This document shows positions 19,477 to 27,046 of a stretch of DNA of 64,000 nucleotides, in pieces (positions within the stretch are counted from its first letter, which is position 1; every line of letters starts with the position of its first letter). Source of the DNA: Roseiarcus sp963794155 (lineage in GTDB: Bacteria > Pseudomonadota > Alphaproteobacteria > Rhizobiales > Beijerinckiaceae); contig CAWCCX010000008.1 of assembly GCA_963794155.1 (NCBI GenBank), forward strand, positions 496,001 to 560,000. Reading direction: 5' to 3'. Below the pieces are notes generated by a model. It had not been told where the DNA came from. It saw nothing but the letters and a program-made list of their open reading frames with translations, and searched no databases. Made by a program: the position numbers and the translations under genes.

Positions 19477-20517
19477 CTATCGACCATCAGGGCCCTTGCC
19501 GGCAAAACCCTCGATGATCGCCGCGACGGCGGGCTTCGGCCGATAATTCTCGTCGAACGGCAACGCGTCGCCATAGCCGGAAAAGAACGCCGGGACCCAA
19601 GAGCGGTCGTCGGTTATGCCCCAGGTCGTGACGCCCACGCAGCGCGGCGTTAAGCGGCATGCGCGGACGATCGACCCATAGTCGTCGGCTTGCGCGGAGA
19701 GCGCCTTGTCGTCAGCAGGCAAGCGGATGCGAACGTCGAGCTCGGTGACCGCCACGTCGACGCCGAGCGCCGCGAACTTTTGCATAACGGCGCGAAAGTC
19801 GGCCGGCGCCGCCCCGGCGACAAAATGCGACTGCAGGCCGACGCCGTCGATCGGGGCCCCGTCGTGCTTGAGCGAGGCGACGAGATCGTAGAGCGCCTGC
19901 ATCTTGGGGCCTGCCGTCTCGACATTGTAGTCATTGACGTAGAGCTTGGCGTTGGGGTCGGCGGCGCGGGCCGCCTTGAGCGCGACCGCGACATAGCCGG
20001 GGCCCATCGCCTCATAGAAGACCGACTTCCGCCATTCGCCATTGTCGGTGAACGGCTCGTTGACGACGTCCCATGCGTAGATCGCGCCCCGATAGCGGCC
20101 AGCCTCGACGGCGATATGGGCGACCATCAGAGCTTGCAGTTCGGCGGGAGAAAACTTGCCTTGGATCAGCCACAGCGGCAATTGGGAGTGCCAGACCAGC
20201 GTGTGGCCCCGAACCATTTGCCCGTGCGCCTTGGCGAAGGCGACGAGAGCGTCGGCTCGCCCCCAATCGTATTCGCCGCGCAGCGGCTCGACCGAGCCCC
20301 ACTTCATCGCGTTCTCAGGCGTCACGCAGGTCAGTTGCGTCGCCGCGAGGTCGCGATATCGCCGCTCGTCGAGGGCGTCGGGGTCGAGCGCCGCGCCGAA
20401 ATAGCGACCCCTCTTGGCGGCGGCCGAGCCGAGCGTGGCCTGATCCGCCTCGCCAGCATGGGCGGCGGCCCATGTCATGAGCGCCAGCGCCGCGGCGGCG
20501 CTCCTGAGCAACTCCAT
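19477..20517 (-). CDS. Secreted endo-1,4-beta-xylanase, GH10
   Basis: A 346-residue GH10 enzyme with a signal peptide (about 1-21, A-H-A). The acid/base Glu154 is in W-D-V-V-N-E-P and the nucleophile Glu259 in V-T-E-L-D-V-R; W-H-S-Q-L-P and the C-terminal G-I-T-D-D-R-S-W also match. The catalytic domain stands alone, without a carbohydrate-binding module. It cleaves xylan outside the cytoplasm to xylo-oligosaccharides that the neighbouring importer and GH3 enzyme could take up and finish, giving a compact xylan-use locus. Confidence 0.93.
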   Translation of the reverse strand: MELLRSAAAALALMTWAAAHAGEADQATLGSAAAKRGRYFGAALDPDALDERRYRDLAATQLTCVTPENAMKWGSVEPLRGEYDWGRADALVAFAKAHGQMVRGHTLVWHSQLPLWLIQGKFSPAELQALMVAHIAVEAGRYRGAIYAWDVVNEPFTDNGEWRKSVFYEAMGPGYVAVALKAARAADPNAKLYVNDYNVETAGPKMQALYDLVASLKHDGAPIDGVGLQSHFVAGAAPADFRAVMQKFAALGVDVAVTELDVRIRLPADDKALSAQADDYGSIVRACRLTPRCVGVTTWGITDDRSWVPAFFSGYGDALPFDENYRPKPAVAAIIEGFAGKGPDGR

Positions 20518-20723
20518 TGGCGGCGATCTCCGTCGCTTGAGGTCCGATGTGGCGCCTGAGCGCCGGACGGCAAAAAAATAACTAGCACTTCATTTCGATT
20601 GTCGCCTGCTCGCCGTGCCCCGGTCGGGCAGCGTCGTGCGCGCGGTCGCCGCAACGCATTCCGCTTGTCGCGCCCGCGGTGCTAGGCTCCTGGCCGGCAA
20701 CCCCGCCGCGGCGGTCTGAGCGA

Positions 20724-21404
20724 ATGGATTTCGTCTTCATGTTGACGCGCAACGACGCGACTGTCGAGAACGCGCTCGACCTCGTCGAGATCGCGCGCGA
20801 GCTTGGATTGCGCCACATCGGCTTCAAAGACGCCGGCGTCGAGGCGCCGATGCTCAAGCGCCTGACCCAAGCCATTCGCGCCGCCGGGGCGAGCCCGTGG
20901 ATGGAGGTGGTGGCGACGACGCGGGAGGCCGAACTGCGCGCGATCGCGCTCGGCCGCGACCTCGGCGTCGATCTGCTGATGGGCGGCGTTCACGTCGACG
21001 AGGGCTTGAGGATCCTCGAGGGCTCGGCGACCCGCTATCTGCCGTTCGCTGGCAAGCCCAGCGGCCATCCGACCAGGCTTGGCGGCTCGGCGTTAGAGGT
21101 CGAGGCCCAATGCCGGGCCTTCGCCACAATGGGATGCGCGGGCGTCGACATTCTCGCCTACCGCGCGACCGAGGCCGAGCCGCTCGACCTCGTCGCCGCC
21201 TGCCGGCGCGGATTTCTCGATTCTGGCGCGGTCGTGGTTGCTGGATCGGTCAATTCGGCCGCGCGCGTCAACGCGGTCCGCGCCGCCGGTGCAGACGCCT
21301 TCACCATCGGCACCGCGGCCATCGACGCGTCCTATGCACCGGGAGTCGGATCGCTCGCTGCGCAACTCAGGGCCGTTCTCGAAGACTGCGGCGCGGCGGG
21401 ATGA
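20724..21404 (+). CDS. Uncharacterised TIM-barrel-like protein
   Basis: A 226-residue protein starting M-D-F-V-F-M-L-T-R-N-D with alternating strands and helices and phosphate-binding-like glycine turns (V-A-G-S-V-N-S near 165; F-T-I-G-T-A-A near 190). The pattern G-L-R-H-I-G-F-K-D and G-H-P-T-R-L-G-G recurs, as I recall, in a conserved family sometimes mislabelled as a pyridoxal-pathway dehydrogenase. I do not recognise an established reaction. The fold suggests an aldolase or epimerase-like enzyme on a phosphorylated sugar, in keeping with nearby sugar genes. The ribosome site is weak. Confidence 0.7.
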   Translation: MDFVFMLTRNDATVENALDLVEIARELGLRHIGFKDAGVEAPMLKRLTQAIRAAGASPWMEVVATTREAELRAIALGRDLGVDLLMGGVHVDEGLRILEGSATRYLPFAGKPSGHPTRLGGSALEVEAQCRAFATMGCAGVDILAYRATEAEPLDLVAACRRGFLDSGAVVVAGSVNSAARVNAVRAAGADAFTIGTAAIDASYAPGVGSLAAQLRAVLEDCGAAG

Positions 21405-21449
21405 CCGGGCCCCAGTTTTGCCCCGCACGAAACGACGCTATCGCTACTC

Positions 21450-21584
21450 AGGTATCCTCATGCCGAGGTGAACTACGGCGACAGCCTGGTGCCGCTCGAC
21501 AAGCTGTTCGGCACCTTCCACGATGGCTCCGAGCACGCGGAAGAAGGCATGAACAGGCGTATTCGCGAGCACCAGAAGACTTGA
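21450..21584 (+). pseudogene. 3' remnant of a sterol desaturase/fatty acid hydroxylase gene
   Basis: An open frame without a usable start encodes R-Y-P-H-A-E-V-N-Y-G-D, then P-L-D-K-L-F-G-T-F-H-D-G-S, and ends at TGA. N-Y-G-D...L-D-x-L-F-G-T-F-H-D-G is the C-terminal signature of the fatty acid hydroxylase (sterol desaturase) superfamily. The remainder, including the His-box region, is missing. It is a deletion remnant between the TIM-barrel gene and the dioxygenase gene. Confidence 0.65.
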
Positions 21585-21601
21585 GGAGGCGAAAGCTCCT
21601 C
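21583..21601. terminator. Short hairpin between convergent genes
   Basis: GAGGAG and CTCCTC pair around GCGAAAG, at the joint between the plus-strand remnant and the end of the minus-strand dioxygenase gene. There is no T-run, so a terminator role is only possible. Confidence 0.35.
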
Positions 21602-22793
21602 AGGTGAGCCTCCGCCACGCCTGCGCCTCGGCCTCCTGGCTGAAGACTTCCGGCGGCCAGTTTTCCTTCAGCCCCTGCCGCATCAAATCCTGCTGGCTCT
21701 TGGGCGCCATGCCGCCAAGCGGCGGGTCGCGGTCGAGATTGGTCGGGAAGGAATAGCCTTCCGCTGAAGCCGCGACGACATTGTCAGCCTGTGTGGCGGT
21801 GATGGCGTTGTCCTTGAGGAGACCTTTTAGCGCCGGATAGAGTTTCAGGCTCATCTTGAGCCGATCGACGCTCTCCATCGCCCGGCCGAAGGCGGACGAG
21901 ACCTGCAACAGGTTGGCGATTCGGCGAACGTCCTTCGAGCGGTTCGTTCCGGCGGCGTGAAACAGAGCCGGATTGAAGAACACCGCGTCGCCCTTGGCGA
22001 GCGGCAGCTGGACGTGATGCGCCTCGAAATAGTCGCGAAACTCCGGTCGCGCCGTCGCCATGTAGCCCGGCAGGTAGCTTTGCGAGAACGGCAGGTAGAG
22101 CGTGGGCCCCGTTTCGAGCGGCATGTCGCAATGGGCGACCGCGCCTTGCAGGGTGAGCACCGGCGAGAGCCGGTGCACGTGGGCGGGAAAGCGCTCGATC
22201 GCCTGCGGCGATTGGAAGCCGAGATGATAGTCGCGATGCGGAACCTGCGCCGCCCCGCCTGGATTGACGACGTTGAGCTGCGAGGTGATCTGATACGACG
22301 GACCGAGCCAGGCTTCGCTCACGAGCGCAATGACCGCATTGCCGTAATAGGCCGCGAATGCGGCGGGGTCGCGCAGGCAGAGCTTCTCGAGCGCGTTCCA
22401 GATGCGGTCGTTCGCGCCCGGCTTGGCGAAATGATCGCCGCCGCCGACGTTGCTCGAGCGCTCCTCCTCGATGATCGCCCAGAAATGATCGTTGGCGGCG
22501 TCGATCGCGGTCATGTCGGCGAAGGCGCCGCGAATGGCGATGATGCCGGGGCCGTCGGTCAGCGCCTCGACCCACTCCGCCATGAGTTCCTTGCGGGTCT
22601 CGGGCGAGGCGGCGGCGCTGCGCGCCTTGAGGCCGTCGTAGACCAGCACGTTCGATATGGCGTCGCTGGCGAGGGGATAGTCGGCGAGGTTGACGGTTCG
22701 TTCGACGATCCGCCTGAATTCGTCGAGGTCGCACGATTCCGCCGCGAGCCAAACGCGATTGGTTCGGATGAGATTGGCGTTGTCGTCCTTCAT
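21600..22793 (-). CDS. Phytanoyl-CoA dioxygenase (PhyH) family protein
   Basis: A 397-residue Fe(II)/2-oxoglutarate-dependent oxygenase. The facial triad appears as V-P-H-R-D-Y (HxD) and F-H-A-A-G-T-N-R (distal His and the Arg that grips 2-oxoglutarate). It probably hydroxylates a small hydrophobic or sugar-derived molecule; family members vary widely. I start it at the ATG preceded by GGAGGACGCC. It is divergent from a LacI-type regulator with under 100 bp between starts, which probably controls it. Confidence 0.87.
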   Translation of the reverse strand: MKDDNANLIRTNRVWLAAESCDLDEFRRIVERTVNLADYPLASDAISNVLVYDGLKARSAAASPETRKELMAEWVEALTDGPGIIAIRGAFADMTAIDAANDHFWAIIEEERSSNVGGGDHFAKPGANDRIWNALEKLCLRDPAAFAAYYGNAVIALVSEAWLGPSYQITSQLNVVNPGGAAQVPHRDYHLGFQSPQAIERFPAHVHRLSPVLTLQGAVAHCDMPLETGPTLYLPFSQSYLPGYMATARPEFRDYFEAHHVQLPLAKGDAVFFNPALFHAAGTNRSKDVRRIANLLQVSSAFGRAMESVDRLKMSLKLYPALKGLLKDNAITATQADNVVAASAEGYSFPTNLDRDPPLGGMAPKSQQDLMRQGLKENWPPEVFSQEAEAQAWRRLT

Positions 22794-22861
22794 GGCGTCC
22801 TCCGTGCAACGATCTGTGAGGCGGAGTATAAAGGCGCCGTCCGGCAAGACCATTGCGTCAA

Positions 22862-22881
22862 TCCATCAAAAATCCATCAGG
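22862..22881. promoter_or_regulatory. Tandem ATCCATCA direct repeat
   Basis: Two copies of ATCCATCA separated by AAA lie within the 96-bp divergent region, directly before the LacI-type gene. Direct repeats are not typical for LacI proteins, which favour palindromes, but the position would suit an operator for either gene. Confidence 0.35.
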
Positions 22882-22889
22882 CGACTGCC

Positions 22890-23936
22890 GTGGCTCACCC
22901 TTTTCTCATCAAGGAGATTGCGCTTCAGGCGGGCCTCAGCCAGGCGACGGTCGATCGAGTGCTCAATAAGCGCGGCGGGGTGCGCAAGCACACCGCCCAA
23001 CGCGTCAAACAGGCGATACGCGAGTTGCACGGCCAGATCGAACAGGCGGGACTGACCGGGCGCAAGTTCCTTATTGATGTCGTCATGCAAGCGCCCGATC
23101 GCTTTTCGGAAGCCGTTCGCGCGGCGCTCGAGGACGAGATGCCGACATTGCGTCCGGCGGTCTTTCGCGCGCGATATCATTTCAGCGAGGTTGCGCGGAT
23201 CGCCGATCTGGCGGCGCTGATCGACAGGATCGCGGCGCGCGGCGCGCACGGCCTGTTCCTCAAAGCTCCGGACCAGCCGGAAATCGCCGCGGCGGTAGAC
23301 CGCGCTGTCGCGCGCGGCGTGCCTGTCGTCACGCTCGTCACCGATGTCGCCAACTGCCGCCGCGCCGCGTATGTCGGAATGGACAATCGCGCCGCCGGCG
23401 AAACGGCGGCCTATCTGATCGGCGAGTGGCTCGGGGACGCGAAGGCAAGGGTGCTGGCGACGCTCAGCAGCAACAGTTTCCGCGGTGAAGAGGAGCGGGA
23501 GATCGGCTTTCGCCGCGCGCTCAGAACGCGATACCCCAACCTCGGCCTCGTCGAAGTGAGCGAAGGACTCGGCATCGACCAGGCGACAGGCGCTATGGCG
23601 CGAAGGGCGCTTGCGGCCGACCCGGACATCGTCGCCGCCTATTCGATCGGCGGCGGCAACCGCGCGGTGGTGGAGGCGTTCCAGGCGATGGCGCGTCCGT
23701 GCCAGGTGTTCGTGGGCCATGACCTCGACACGGACAATTTGGCGCTGTTGCGCGAGAAACGCATTTCGGCGGTCCTGCATCACGATCTCAATGCCGACAT
23801 GCGATCAGCTTGCCGAATTGTGATGCAGGCGCATCGGCTATTGCCGCAAGGCGCTCCGCCCCCGCCGTCACAGGTTCAGGTGATCACGCCATTCAACCTT
23901 CCGGCGGCGCGAAGTCGAAAAACCTCGGCCGTCTAG
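22890..23936 (+). CDS. LacI family transcriptional regulator
   Basis: A 348-residue regulator: N-terminal helix-turn-helix and hinge (L-I-K-E-I-A-L-Q-A-G-L-S-Q-A-T-V-D-R-V-L-N, split here only as the classic LacI pattern), then a periplasmic-binding-protein-like sensor with V-G-M-D-N-R-A-A-G. The sensor is of the ribose-binding type, so the effector is probably a sugar or polyol. GTG at 22890 is the first plausible start. The divergent dioxygenase gene and the upstream TIM-barrel gene are its likely targets. Confidence 0.9.
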   Translation: MAHPFLIKEIALQAGLSQATVDRVLNKRGGVRKHTAQRVKQAIRELHGQIEQAGLTGRKFLIDVVMQAPDRFSEAVRAALEDEMPTLRPAVFRARYHFSEVARIADLAALIDRIAARGAHGLFLKAPDQPEIAAAVDRAVARGVPVVTLVTDVANCRRAAYVGMDNRAAGETAAYLIGEWLGDAKARVLATLSSNSFRGEEEREIGFRRALRTRYPNLGLVEVSEGLGIDQATGAMARRALAADPDIVAAYSIGGGNRAVVEAFQAMARPCQVFVGHDLDTDNLALLREKRISAVLHHDLNADMRSACRIVMQAHRLLPQGAPPPPSQVQVITPFNLPAARSRKTSAV

Positions 23937-23951
23937 GGCCGCAAGCGCCTC

Positions 23952-24509
23952 TCAGGCGGCGCGGCGCCAGACGGTCATTTCGACCCCAAGCGCGGGATCG
24001 AGGGGAATCCGTTTGCTCAAGTCGAGGCCGTGCTGTTCGAGCACGGTCGCAGCCAAGACGCCGGCGTCGCAGGCGGAAAACACCGACCGGCCGCCGGGAA
24101 GCTCGACCCCGTGCGCGCGGGAGAGATGAAACCCGTCAAGACCGATCATAAGGAAGAGATCGAACACCACCTGGCCGCCGCCTACCGCGACGAGGCCGCC
24201 CCTCGGCAGCAGCCGAGCTGCAACTTCTTCCCAAGTTGTGCGCCGCGGGTCCCACCACCAACTGTCCGGGCGCTGCTCGAGCCCCGCCGCCTCACGCGAG
24301 ACCACAAGACGCGGGCGGTGGTGTATGTTGGGCTCGAGTTCGTGGCTGCGGCGCGCGAACACAACCAGGCTCGCCTCATCCTGAGCCCGCTGGTAAAGCT
24401 CCCAGTCCTTTTCGTTGCGCAGCGAAGCCGGCGTCATTCCGTCGGCGCCGGCAATCTTGTCGTCGTCCGAGACGATGGCGTAGCCGGTGATGTCGAGATT
24501 CCCGGACAT
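23952..24509 (-). CDS. Dihydrofolate reductase-like (RibD C-terminal domain) protein
   Basis: A 185-residue protein resembling stand-alone RibD_C/DHFR-fold reductases: N-terminal G-Y-A-I-V-S-D-D-D-K-I-A, a central nucleotide-binding strand L-V-A-V-G-G-G-Q-V-V and a C-terminal acidic tail. Such proteins use NADPH; the substrate is uncertain and may not be a pterin. It starts at the ATG at 24509 rather than the upstream in-frame codon because the domain begins there. It stands apart from riboflavin genes. Confidence 0.75.
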   Translation of the reverse strand: MSGNLDITGYAIVSDDDKIAGADGMTPASLRNEKDWELYQRAQDEASLVVFARRSHELEPNIHHRPRLVVSREAAGLEQRPDSWWWDPRRTTWEEVAARLLPRGGLVAVGGGQVVFDLFLMIGLDGFHLSRAHGVELPGGRSVFSACDAGVLAATVLEQHGLDLSKRIPLDPALGVEMTVWRRAA

Positions 24510-24593
24510 GGTCGAACGTCCTCGCAGCACGATGTAGGAAGCCACAACTCATCGCGTTCCGCCAGGGGCCTCGCGCGCGAACGCAATCAGCCG

Positions 24594-25088
24594 TCAGTCG
24601 CCGGCGAGCGCCTGGGCTGCCTTGAGCTGCGCCTCAGTAGTCGGGATCATCTTGATCGCCAGTGCGTGAAGCCTCTCGTAATCCCCCCACAGCATGTAGT
24701 CGCCATAAAGGGTGAGAGCGTTGGAGTGGGTTTCGAGTTGATCGGCAACGTAGGCCTTGTCGAAGTCGACGCCAGACTTGCCCCGCAGCGCCGTCAGGCG
24801 CGCCTGATGATCCTGGTCGAGAGTCATCGGGACCGCCGCGCCGGATCCTTCGGCCGCAGTCTGAAGCGCCGCCTCCGCGCTTTGATGGTCGTCGACCATG
24901 CGCCGGGCGAAGGCCTTCACCTGGGGAGCGCGGGTCCGGTCGAGTGCGAGCCTCAACTCCGCGGTCGCGAAGAGATTGGCGTTTGAGGCCCTGGTGACGA
25001 AGTCGACTTCGGCGCTAAAGTCCCCAGCCCATGCAGGCGCCACCGACAGGACAAGACCGATGAGGCCGACCGGAGCCGTCAGGGTCAT
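24594..25088 (-). CDS. DUF4142 periplasmic ferritin-like protein
   Basis: A 164-residue exported protein with a signal peptide ending A-W-A-G near residue 22, followed by four helices typical of DUF4142 (D-F-V-T-R-A-S-N-A-N-L-F-A; R-M-V-D-D-H; Y-V-A-D-Q-L-E-T-H). The family is related to ferritin-like bundles and is often stress-induced in alphaproteobacteria; the conserved His residues could bind metal. The start is chosen from GGGGGAGG before the ATG at 25088. Confidence 0.82.
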   Translation of the reverse strand: MTLTAPVGLIGLVLSVAPAWAGDFSAEVDFVTRASNANLFATAELRLALDRTRAPQVKAFARRMVDDHQSAEAALQTAAEGSGAAVPMTLDQDHQARLTALRGKSGVDFDKAYVADQLETHSNALTLYGDYMLWGDYERLHALAIKMIPTTEAQLKAAQALAGD

Positions 25089-25285
25089 GGGCTTGCCTCC
25101 CCCGGCGCGGCGTTCTTCGCGACGGGACCGTCGCAATGACCGAGCCTACGATGCCGGCTGCCCGTTCACGGTAGGCGTGAATCGGTTCCGATGCAAAGCT
25201 GCCCTGTCCGATTTGCGGCGCCGCCTCGCTGGAGATGTCGCGCAGCGATCGTAACTCGTCCGGCGCTCCGCCTCGACGTCCCTCT

Positions 25286-25687
25286 CTACGCCGCCAGGCG
25301 GTCGAGGGTCTTCTGCATCGCCGCCATTCCCGCCTCGATAGCGTGCGAGAAATAAGAGTGGAGGTCGTCAGGCAGGAAATCGGCGGTCCAGACGACCGAG
25401 GTCAAGCCGTCGGGCAGGGCGGAGACCTCGAGCGACGCGTTATAGTGGCGGGCGCGGCCGCCCTCGGCGGTCCAGACCAGCCGCCGCTCCTCGTCGTCGA
25501 CAGTTACGATCGGTTCGCGCAGGGTGACGCCGTTGATGAAGGTCACGACGCGCGCGCCGGGCTCGAGCTGGGTGTCGACGACGAAGCCGGGCACGAGCCG
25601 GGTATGGAGGGCGCCGATGTCCCGGACCGCCGACCAGACGTCTCCTGCGTTCGCGGCCGTTTTGATCTCGGAGCGGATCGTCGCCAT
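25286..25687 (-). CDS. SRPBCC family protein
   Basis: A 133-residue START/Bet v1-like protein of the polyketide-cyclase 2 subgroup: V-W-S-A-V-R-D-I-G near the N terminus, a central beta sheet, and a long C-terminal helix (about 110-131). This fold binds a hydrophobic ligand; no catalytic residue can be assigned. It lies 3 bp after the VOC gene stop on the same strand, so the two are probably co-transcribed. Confidence 0.82.
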   Translation of the reverse strand: MATIRSEIKTAANAGDVWSAVRDIGALHTRLVPGFVVDTQLEPGARVVTFINGVTLREPIVTVDDEERRLVWTAEGGRARHYNASLEVSALPDGLTSVVWTADFLPDDLHSYFSHAIEAGMAAMQKTLDRLAA

Positions 25688-25690
25688 GGC

Positions 25691-26065
25691 CTATTTTCCT
25701 CCGTAATAGGCTTCGAGACGGTAGCCCTCGGGGTCGAAGACAAAGGCTGCGTAATAATGCGGCCCGTAGTCCTTACGCAGCCCCGGCTTGCCGTTGTCGC
25801 GCCCGCCGTGCGCGAGCGCGGCGGCGTGAAAGGCGGCGACGCTCGCCTGGCTCGGCGCGGCGAAGCAGAAGTGCAGCCCTGACTGCGGATCGTCGGCGAC
25901 CCGACGCTCGGCCGAATTGACCCAGAAACCGACACCTTCCTTGCCATAGCCGAGCGAGTTCGCGTCGGCGCTGAGACAGGAGAGGCCGAGCGGCTTCAGC
26001 GCCGCGTCGTAGAAGCCCTTGGCTTTCGCGATGTCGCGAACGCCGATCGAAATGTGATCAAGCAT
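25691..26065 (-). CDS. VOC (glyoxalase/bleomycin resistance) family protein
   Basis: A 124-residue single-module VOC protein beginning M-L-D-H-I-S-I-G-V. Metal-ligand candidates are His4, the His in L-H-F-C-F, and the Glu in Y-R-L-E-A-Y. Proteins of this size dimerise to form two metal sites and may act in thiol- or antibiotic-type detoxification. It is followed by the SRPBCC gene and is divergent from an AraC-type regulator that probably controls both. Confidence 0.85.
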   Translation of the reverse strand: MLDHISIGVRDIAKAKGFYDAALKPLGLSCLSADANSLGYGKEGVGFWVNSAERRVADDPQSGLHFCFAAPSQASVAAFHAAALAHGGRDNGKPGLRKDYGPHYYAAFVFDPEGYRLEAYYGGK

Positions 26066-26128
26066 GCGGTCCTCGTTGCGTTGGCGCCGAGGTGGTTGCG
26101 TCCGGACCTCGGCTGTTCCCGGGAGCCT

Positions 26129-27040
26129 ATGACGGCGCCGGTTCTCCCGCTTGGGGAATATTGCTATGCTTCGCTGATGCAAAGTGAAGCTAAGCCTCAT
26201 GCGACCGGGGTGGCGAAGTCGCCGGACGAGGGACTCGCCAAGCGAATGCTGGCGGCGGGGGACGGATGGAGCGTGCACGAAGTCGTCTGCCGCGCGGGAC
26301 CCGCCGGCCGGCCCTTCGAGGAGCGGCACGACGGCTTCAGCGTCTCGGCGGTCATGGAAGGGAGCTTCACCTATCGCTCGGACGCCGGCCACGGACTGCT
26401 CTATGCCGGCGCATTGCTGCTCGGAAACAGTGGCTGGTGTTTCGAATGCGGTCACGCGCATGGGATTGGCGATCGCTGCATTTCCCTGAATGTTCGCGAC
26501 GACCTGTTCGGCGAGATCGCCGCGGCTGCGGCGGCGACGAGCGGCTTTCGCTTTTCCGCTCCAAGCCTGCCGCCGTCGCCGAAGGCGCTGCCCGTCGTGG
26601 CGCTGATGGGGGCCTTGTCGTCGGGAGCGTCCGCGCTGCGACGCGAGGAGCTGGCGTTGCGGCTCGTCGAGCGCGTCGTCGGCGCGACGGCCGATCAGAA
26701 GCGCCCCCCCGCCGCGCCCGCCGCGCGCCGGGTGATCGAAGCGATCCGCTTGGTCGAGTCGGACGCGGCTCGGCGGGTCCGGCTGCAGGACCTGGCGGCG
26801 ACGGCGGGGATGAGCCGGTACCACTTCCTGCGCGTCTTCCGGCGGCTGACGGGCATGACGCCCTATCAGTATCTGCTCAGCGCCAGGATGCGCCGCGCGG
26901 CGCTCGAGCTCGCCTCGTCCCGCCGACCGGTGCTCGACATTGCGCTCGACAGCGGCTTCGGCGACCTTTCCACGTTCAACCACCAATTCCGCGCAACGTT
27001 CGGCCTGACGCCGACCCAATATCGCGCGTGGCGCTTGTAG
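26129..27040 (+). CDS. AraC family transcriptional regulator
   Basis: About 303 residues: N-terminal cupin-like sensor with a C-x-x-C/H-rich stretch (F-E-C-G-H-A-H-G) and a C-terminal double helix-turn-helix (about 200-300) with M-S-R-Y-H-F-L-R-V-F-R and D-I-A-L-D-S-G-F-G-D. It probably senses a small molecule and regulates the divergent VOC/SRPBCC pair. An alternative ATG at 26177 would trim 16 residues; neither start has a strong ribosome site. Confidence 0.87.
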   Translation: MTAPVLPLGEYCYASLMQSEAKPHATGVAKSPDEGLAKRMLAAGDGWSVHEVVCRAGPAGRPFEERHDGFSVSAVMEGSFTYRSDAGHGLLYAGALLLGNSGWCFECGHAHGIGDRCISLNVRDDLFGEIAAAAAATSGFRFSAPSLPPSPKALPVVALMGALSSGASALRREELALRLVERVVGATADQKRPPAAPAARRVIEAIRLVESDAARRVRLQDLAATAGMSRYHFLRVFRRLTGMTPYQYLLSARMRRAALELASSRRPVLDIALDSGFGDLSTFNHQFRATFGLTPTQYRAWRL

Positions 27041-27046
27041 CCGCGG

